From Pseudomonas arsenicoxydans (GTDB lineage Bacteria; Pseudomonadota; Gammaproteobacteria; Pseudomonadales; Pseudomonadaceae), in assembly GCF_900103875.1 (NCBI RefSeq), contig NZ_LT629705.1, positions 4,163,001 through 4,227,000 on the forward strand: a DNA stretch of 64,000 bases, read 5' to 3'. This document shows, piece by piece, positions 60,076-64,000 of the stretch. How positions within the stretch are numbered: position 1 is the first letter of the stretch; every line of letters starts with the position of its first letter. The translations under genes and the position numbers were made by a program. The notes below the pieces were generated by a model, which was not told where the DNA came from, made no database searches, and was given only the letters and a program-made list of their open reading frames with translations.

Positions 60076-60172
60076 TAGGAGCTGTCGAGTGAAACGAGGC
60101 TGCGATCTTTTGATCTTGTTTTAAAAAATCAAAGTCAAAAGATCGCAGCCTCGTTTCACTCGACAGCTCCTA
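60076..60172. repeat. Long inverted repeat between convergent genes
   Basis: TAGGAGCTGTCGAGTGAAAC...AAGATCGCAGCC...CGACAGCTCCTA: two ~42 bp nearly perfect arms around an AT-rich centre (TTTTAAAAAATCA). It can terminate transcripts from both sides. The GGCTGCGATCTTTTGATCTT core is common in this genus. Confidence 0.9.
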
Positions 60173-60196
60173 CATTGTTTCTTCAGAGGAGGTGGT

Positions 60197-62152
60197 TCAC
60201 TCCTGGAGTTCCGGGCGGTTGCGGAATTGTTCGAGCGCTTCGGGATTGGCCAGCGCATCGGTATTTTTTACCTTTTGCCCATGCACCACATTGCGCACCG
60301 CCAACTCGACCACCTTGCCGCTGATGGTTCGTGGGATGTCCGTCACCGCGACAATCTTCGTCGGTATATGCCGGGGCGTGGTGTTGGCGCGGATGACGTC
60401 GCGGATCTTTTGTTGCAGCGCTTCATCGAGTTCGGCATCGTCGCGCAATCGCACGAACAGCACCACCCGCACGTCGTCCTGCCATTGCTGACCGATGGCC
60501 ACGCTGTCCAACACCTGCGGGACCTTCTCCACCTGGCGGTAGATTTCTGCCGTGCCGATGCGCACGCCGCCGGGGTTGAGCACGGCGTCCGAACGCCCGT
60601 GGATCATCATCGCGCCGTGGGGCAGTTGCTCGGCATAGTCGCCCTGAGCCCACACACCGGGGAACTGACTGAAATAGGAAGCGTGCAGTTTTTCCTGCTG
60701 CGGGTCATTCCAGAAGCCGATGGGCATGGCCGGGAAGTGCCGGGTGCAGACCAGCTCACCTTTCTCACCTATGACCGGTCGACCGTCGTCGTTCCAGACT
60801 TCGACCGACATGCCCAGGCTCTTGCCCTGAATTTCGCCGCGACGCACAGGCTCAAACGGGTTGCTGTTCACAAAGCACGAAACGATGTCAGTGCCGCCGG
60901 ACATCGACGCCAGGCACAGGTCAGTCTTGAAATCGCGGTAGACGTAATCGTAGCTCTGCGGTGACAGCGCGGAGCCGGTGCAGAGCAGGGTTTTCAGGCT
61001 GCTCAGGTCATGGCTTTCGCGCGGCTTGACGCCGTTGCTTTCCAGGGTCGCCAGGTATTTCGGGCTGGTGCCGAAAACGCTGATGCGTTCATCGTCGATC
61101 AGGTCGATCAATCGCTCCGGGTTCGGATAAAACGGTGACCCGTCGTACAGCACCACGGCACTGCCCACGGCCAGCGCCGAGACCAGCCAGTTCCACATCA
61201 TCCAGCCGCAAGTGGTGTAGTAGAACAAACGGTCACCGGGGCCGAGGTCGCAATGCAGGCCATGTTCCTTGACGTGCTGCAGCAACACGCCGCCGGTGCT
61301 GTGGATGATGCATTTGGGCACGCCGGTGGTGCCACTGGAATAGAGGATGTACAGCGGGTGCGCGAAGGGCACGGGCACGAAGTCCGGTTCGCCGCCGACG
61401 TCGTAGAAATCATCCCATAGCGTCACATTGGCCCGAGTGTGGAAGTGTTCGATGCGTGCTTGCGGGCAGGCATAAGGCACCACGATCAACTGCTGCAAGG
61501 ATGGCAGGCGTTCGAGGATTTCATTGACCTTGGCACGCTGGTCGATGTCTTTCCCTGCGTAGCGATAACCGGCGCAGGTGATCAGCACCTTTGGCTCGAT
61601 CTGGCCGAAACGGTCGATCACGCCCTGGGTGCCGAAGTCCGGTGACGAGCAGGACCAGATCGCCCCCAGGCTGGAGGTGGCAAGCATCGCCACCAGGGTT
61701 TGCCAGGTATTGGGCATGCACGCGGCGACACGGTCGCCGAGGCCGACGCCGGCGGCGATCAAACTGTGTTGAAAACCGGCGACATGCTCGGCCAGTTCGG
61801 CCCAGGTCAGGTGTTCACGCTGGCCGTTCTCGCCAATCGCAATCACCGCCACGGCATCGTCGCGACGGCGCAGCAGATGCTCGGCAAAGTTCAGGGTCGC
61901 ACCGGGGAACCATTGGGCGCTGGGCATCTGCGCGCCCTCGACCAGCACTGCGTCCGGTTGATCGTGGAAGCGGATATCGAAAAAGTCGACGATCGCCTGC
62001 CAGAACGCTTCGCGCTGGTCGATGGACCATTGGTGCAGGGCAGCGTAATCGTCGAGGTGAATGTGGTGGCGCGCAATGACGAAGCGCCGAAAGGCTTCCA
62101 TGCGGGTCTTGCTGATGCGCTGGGCGTCGGGTTGCCAGAGGATGTCGGACAT
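60197..62152 (-). CDS. aacS: Acetoacetyl-CoA synthetase
   Basis: 651 aa from ATG 62152 (MSDILWQPDAQRISKT) with GAGG upstream; the longer frame to 62497 runs into a REP doublet and bdhA. ANL-superfamily ligase: N-terminal ACAS_N domain, LYSSGTTGVPKCIIHS, YTTCGWMMWNW, GGTDIVSCF, and the C-terminal catalytic lysine region PRTISGKVVELAV. It activates acetoacetate with CoA and ATP. With the upstream dehydrogenase and permease it makes a 3-hydroxybutyrate/acetoacetate utilisation operon. Confidence 0.95.
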   Translation of the reverse strand: MSDILWQPDAQRISKTRMEAFRRFVIARHHIHLDDYAALHQWSIDQREAFWQAIVDFFDIRFHDQPDAVLVEGAQMPSAQWFPGATLNFAEHLLRRRDDAVAVIAIGENGQREHLTWAELAEHVAGFQHSLIAAGVGLGDRVAACMPNTWQTLVAMLATSSLGAIWSCSSPDFGTQGVIDRFGQIEPKVLITCAGYRYAGKDIDQRAKVNEILERLPSLQQLIVVPYACPQARIEHFHTRANVTLWDDFYDVGGEPDFVPVPFAHPLYILYSSGTTGVPKCIIHSTGGVLLQHVKEHGLHCDLGPGDRLFYYTTCGWMMWNWLVSALAVGSAVVLYDGSPFYPNPERLIDLIDDERISVFGTSPKYLATLESNGVKPRESHDLSSLKTLLCTGSALSPQSYDYVYRDFKTDLCLASMSGGTDIVSCFVNSNPFEPVRRGEIQGKSLGMSVEVWNDDGRPVIGEKGELVCTRHFPAMPIGFWNDPQQEKLHASYFSQFPGVWAQGDYAEQLPHGAMMIHGRSDAVLNPGGVRIGTAEIYRQVEKVPQVLDSVAIGQQWQDDVRVVLFVRLRDDAELDEALQQKIRDVIRANTTPRHIPTKIVAVTDIPRTISGKVVELAVRNVVHGQKVKNTDALANPEALEQFRNRPELQE

Positions 62153-62189
62153 GATTTGCCTCTTCTTGTTGACGAGTGCTTCGCACTCG

Positions 62190-62280
62190 ATCGCGGGCAA
62201 GCCACGCTCCCACAGGTTTTTTGGTTGTCGCCGAATGTGTGGTTCGACGCAAGACCTGTGGGAGCGGGCTTGCCCGCGAT
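62190..62280. repeat. REP doublet (inverted pair) between bdhA and aacS
   Basis: ATCGCGGGCAAGCCACGCTCCCACAGG at left (with one extra AC) and CCTGTGGGAGCGGGCTTGCCCGCGAT at right, inside the presumed operon. Confidence 0.88.
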
Positions 62281-62306
62281 GAACGATAACGCGGTCCAGC
62301 GGTTGC

Positions 62307-63080
62307 TTACTGCGCCAACCACCCACCATCAATATTCCACGCTGCGCCCCGCACCTGGCTACCCGCTTCGCTGCACAGGAACAGCACCAGCTCACCCAGT
62401 TGCGGCGGGGTGACGAACTCCAGCGACGGCTGTTTCTCGGCCAGCAAATCATGTTGCGCCTGTTGCGGATCGATCCCCGTGGCGATCCGATCATCAATCT
62501 GCTTCTGCACCAGTGGCGTCAACACCCAGCCAGGGCAAATGGCGTTGCAGGTGACGTGCGTGGTGGCCGTTTCCAGCCCGACCACCTTGGTCAAGCCAAT
62601 CACGCCATGCTTGGCGGCCACGTACGCTGCCTTGCCGACCGAGCCGACCTGGCCATGCACCGAGGCGATGTTGATGATCCGGCCCCAGTTCTTGGCTCGC
62701 ATTTGCGGCAGGCACAGGCGGGTGCTGTGAAACACCGAGGACAGGTTGATCGCGATGATCGAGTCCCAACGCTCCACGGGAAAATCTTCCACCGAGGCCA
62801 CGTGCTGGATCCCGGCATTGTTGACCAGGATGTCGATGCCGCCGAACTCGCGCTCGGCATAGGCAACCATGTCGGCAATCTGCGCCGGGTCGCTGACATC
62901 GGCCGGGTGATGGCCAACCTTGCCGCCGTATTGCTGGACCTCGGCGATCACCGCAGAGGCATCGCCGAAACCGTTGAGGACCACGTTGGCGCCAGCCTTG
63001 GCCAGGCTGAGGGCGATCCCCAAGCCGATGCCGCTGGTGGAACCGGTAACCAGCGCGGTCTTGCCCGAAAGAGTCGTCAT
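62307..63080 (-). CDS. bdhA: 3-hydroxybutyrate dehydrogenase
   Basis: 257 aa from ATG 63080 with GAGG upstream. Short-chain dehydrogenase: TGSTSGIGLGIA cofactor loop, NNAGIQH, the catalytic Ser/Tyr/Lys set with YVAAKHGVIGLTK, and a long C-terminal helix with QQAQHDLLAEKQPS typical of HBDH. It oxidises D-3-hydroxybutyrate to acetoacetate. 7 bp downstream of the permease stop. Confidence 0.95.
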   Translation of the reverse strand: MTTLSGKTALVTGSTSGIGLGIALSLAKAGANVVLNGFGDASAVIAEVQQYGGKVGHHPADVSDPAQIADMVAYAEREFGGIDILVNNAGIQHVASVEDFPVERWDSIIAINLSSVFHSTRLCLPQMRAKNWGRIINIASVHGQVGSVGKAAYVAAKHGVIGLTKVVGLETATTHVTCNAICPGWVLTPLVQKQIDDRIATGIDPQQAQHDLLAEKQPSLEFVTPPQLGELVLFLCSEAGSQVRGAAWNIDGGWLAQ

Positions 63081-63087
63081 GAATACC

Positions 63088-64000
63088 TCACACAATGCCA
63101 GTGGCGTAGAAAGTGCCGATCACCACAAAAACCGCCAGGGTCTTGATCAGCGTAATACAGAAAATGTCTTTGTAGGCCTCGCGGTGGGTCAGGCCGGTGA
63201 CCGCCAGCAAGGTGATCACCGCGCCGTTGTGCGGCAAGGTGTCCATGCCGCCGCTGGCCATCGCGGCCACCCGGTGCAACACCTCCTGCGGGATGTTGGC
63301 GGCATGGGCCGCGGCGATGAAGTCATTGGCCATGGCCGCCAGCGCGATGCTCATGCCGCCCGACGCAGAACCGGTGATACCGGCCAGCAAGGTCACGGTC
63401 ACGGCTTCGTTGACCAGCGGGTTAGGGATGCTTTTGAGCCAGTCAGCCAGCACCAGGAAGCCTGGCAAGGAAGCGATGACCGCGCCAAAACCGTATTCCG
63501 ACGCGGTGTTCATCGCTGCCAGCAACGACCCGCTGACCGCGGCGCGACTGCCCTCGGCCAACTTGCCGCGAATCGCCTGGAAACCGAACACCAGCACCAT
63601 GACGATGCCGACCAGCAAGGCCGCCTGAACCGCCCAGATCGCCGTGAGTTTGGCGATGTCGGTGGTCACCGGCGTGGCCATGCCCGGCAGCGCGAGGCTG
63701 TGGGTCTTGCCGTACCACTGCGGAATCCACTGGGTGAACAGCAGGTTCATGATGCCCACGGCCAGCAGCGGCGACAGCGCGATCCACGGATTTGGCAGCT
63801 TGATGTCGGCCGCGGTTTCCGGTTCGTTGCGCAGTTCGGTGCCATAGCCTTCACCCGCGGCATGAGCCTTGTTGCGCTGGCGCTGAAGAAACAGCATGCC
63901 GACGCAGAATACGAAAATCGCACCGATCACACCCAGCCACGGCGCCGCCCAGGCGGTGGTGTTGAAGAAGGTGCTGGGGATGATGTTCTGGATCTGCGGG
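63088..64000 (-). CDS. GntP-family permease, N-terminus outside window
   Basis: At least 303 residues, open to the window edge (the frame continues upstream of GTG 63930 as ...STFFNTTAWAAPWLG). Many membrane helices. GntP features are AVSGSLLAAMNTASEYGFGAVIASLPGF, GITGSASGGMSIALAAM, and VAAMASGGMDTLPHNGAVITLL. Placement with bdhA and aacS indicates 3-hydroxybutyrate or acetoacetate as substrate (inference). Confidence 0.9.
   Translation of the reverse strand, partial: PQIQNIIPSTFFNTTAWAAPWLGVIGAIFVFCVGMLFLQRQRNKAHAAGEGYGTELRNEPETAADIKLPNPWIALSPLLAVGIMNLLFTQWIPQWYGKTHSLALPGMATPVTTDIAKLTAIWAVQAALLVGIVMVLVFGFQAIRGKLAEGSRAAVSGSLLAAMNTASEYGFGAVIASLPGFLVLADWLKSIPNPLVNEAVTVTLLAGITGSASGGMSIALAAMANDFIAAAHAANIPQEVLHRVAAMASGGMDTLPHNGAVITLLAVTGLTHREAYKDIFCITLIKTLAVFVVIGTFYATGIV

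Overview
The window is a 64 kb piece of a GC-rich Pseudomonas chromosome, most likely of the P. fluorescens group. The evidence is the gene set and order (cysI-DUF934, then metH / cti / nfuA; cobalamin genes with CbtAB; acetoacetyl-CoA synthetase with 3-hydroxybutyrate dehydrogenase). The intergenic repeats also fit: five REP doublets (GTGGGAGCGGGCTTGCCCGC type), three copies of a longer GATCGTTCCCACGC palindrome and two long inverted repeats. I see no phage, insertion sequence, CRISPR array, rRNA or tRNA. Most of it looks like core or shared-accessory chromosome. The clearest accessory part is a pair of giant LRR proteins at 11-19.8 kb.

Layout. 0-2.8 kb: a stressosome-type RsbR/STAS protein cut by the window edge, then small stress-type proteins (two acidic disordered proteins, DUF4142, YdcH-like). 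2.8-6 kb: an overlapping pair (SMP-30-like protein; fatty acid hydroxylase fused to an SRPBCC domain) and a LysR regulator. 6.1-6.4 kb: a long inverted repeat. 6.4-10.9 kb: Tat-type amidohydrolase, SCP2 protein, histidine phosphatase, SohB protease. 11-19.8 kb: two overlapping genes for DUF6543/LRR proteins whose C-termini resemble NEL ubiquitin ligases but lack the catalytic cysteine. 19.8-31.9 kb: sulfite reductase and DUF934, an orphan binding protein, metH, cti, an acyltransferase and nfuA.

32-41.8 kb is a B12 region. cobM, cobE, cbtA and cbtB run left and cobW, cobN and a chelatase ATPase/VWA gene run right. Each arm starts with its own cobalamin riboswitch. The chelatase gene carries a textbook -1 frameshift signal (A AAA AAG, 5 nt spacer, 11 bp stem) that would join the ChlI-like ATPase to the VWA part, whose frame contains no ATG. 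This is the most striking element of the window.

41.8-48.8 kb: PoxB, an Old Yellow Enzyme divergent from a MerR regulator with a 19 bp spacer promoter, a DUF2790 protein, an MFS pump divergent from a LysR regulator, and a thioredoxin-like protein. 49-55.8 kb: amino-acid-type ABC transporter, RidA, IclR regulator, DSD1-family PLP enzyme and a KDG kinase. Together they read as a pathway for uptake and deamination of an amino sugar acid such as D-glucosaminate. 55.9-60.1 kb: parvulin, hybrid sensor kinase, PilT/PilU ATPase. 60.2-64 kb: acetoacetyl-CoA synthetase, 3-hydroxybutyrate dehydrogenase and a GntP-family permease (cut by the edge), a ketone-body utilisation operon.
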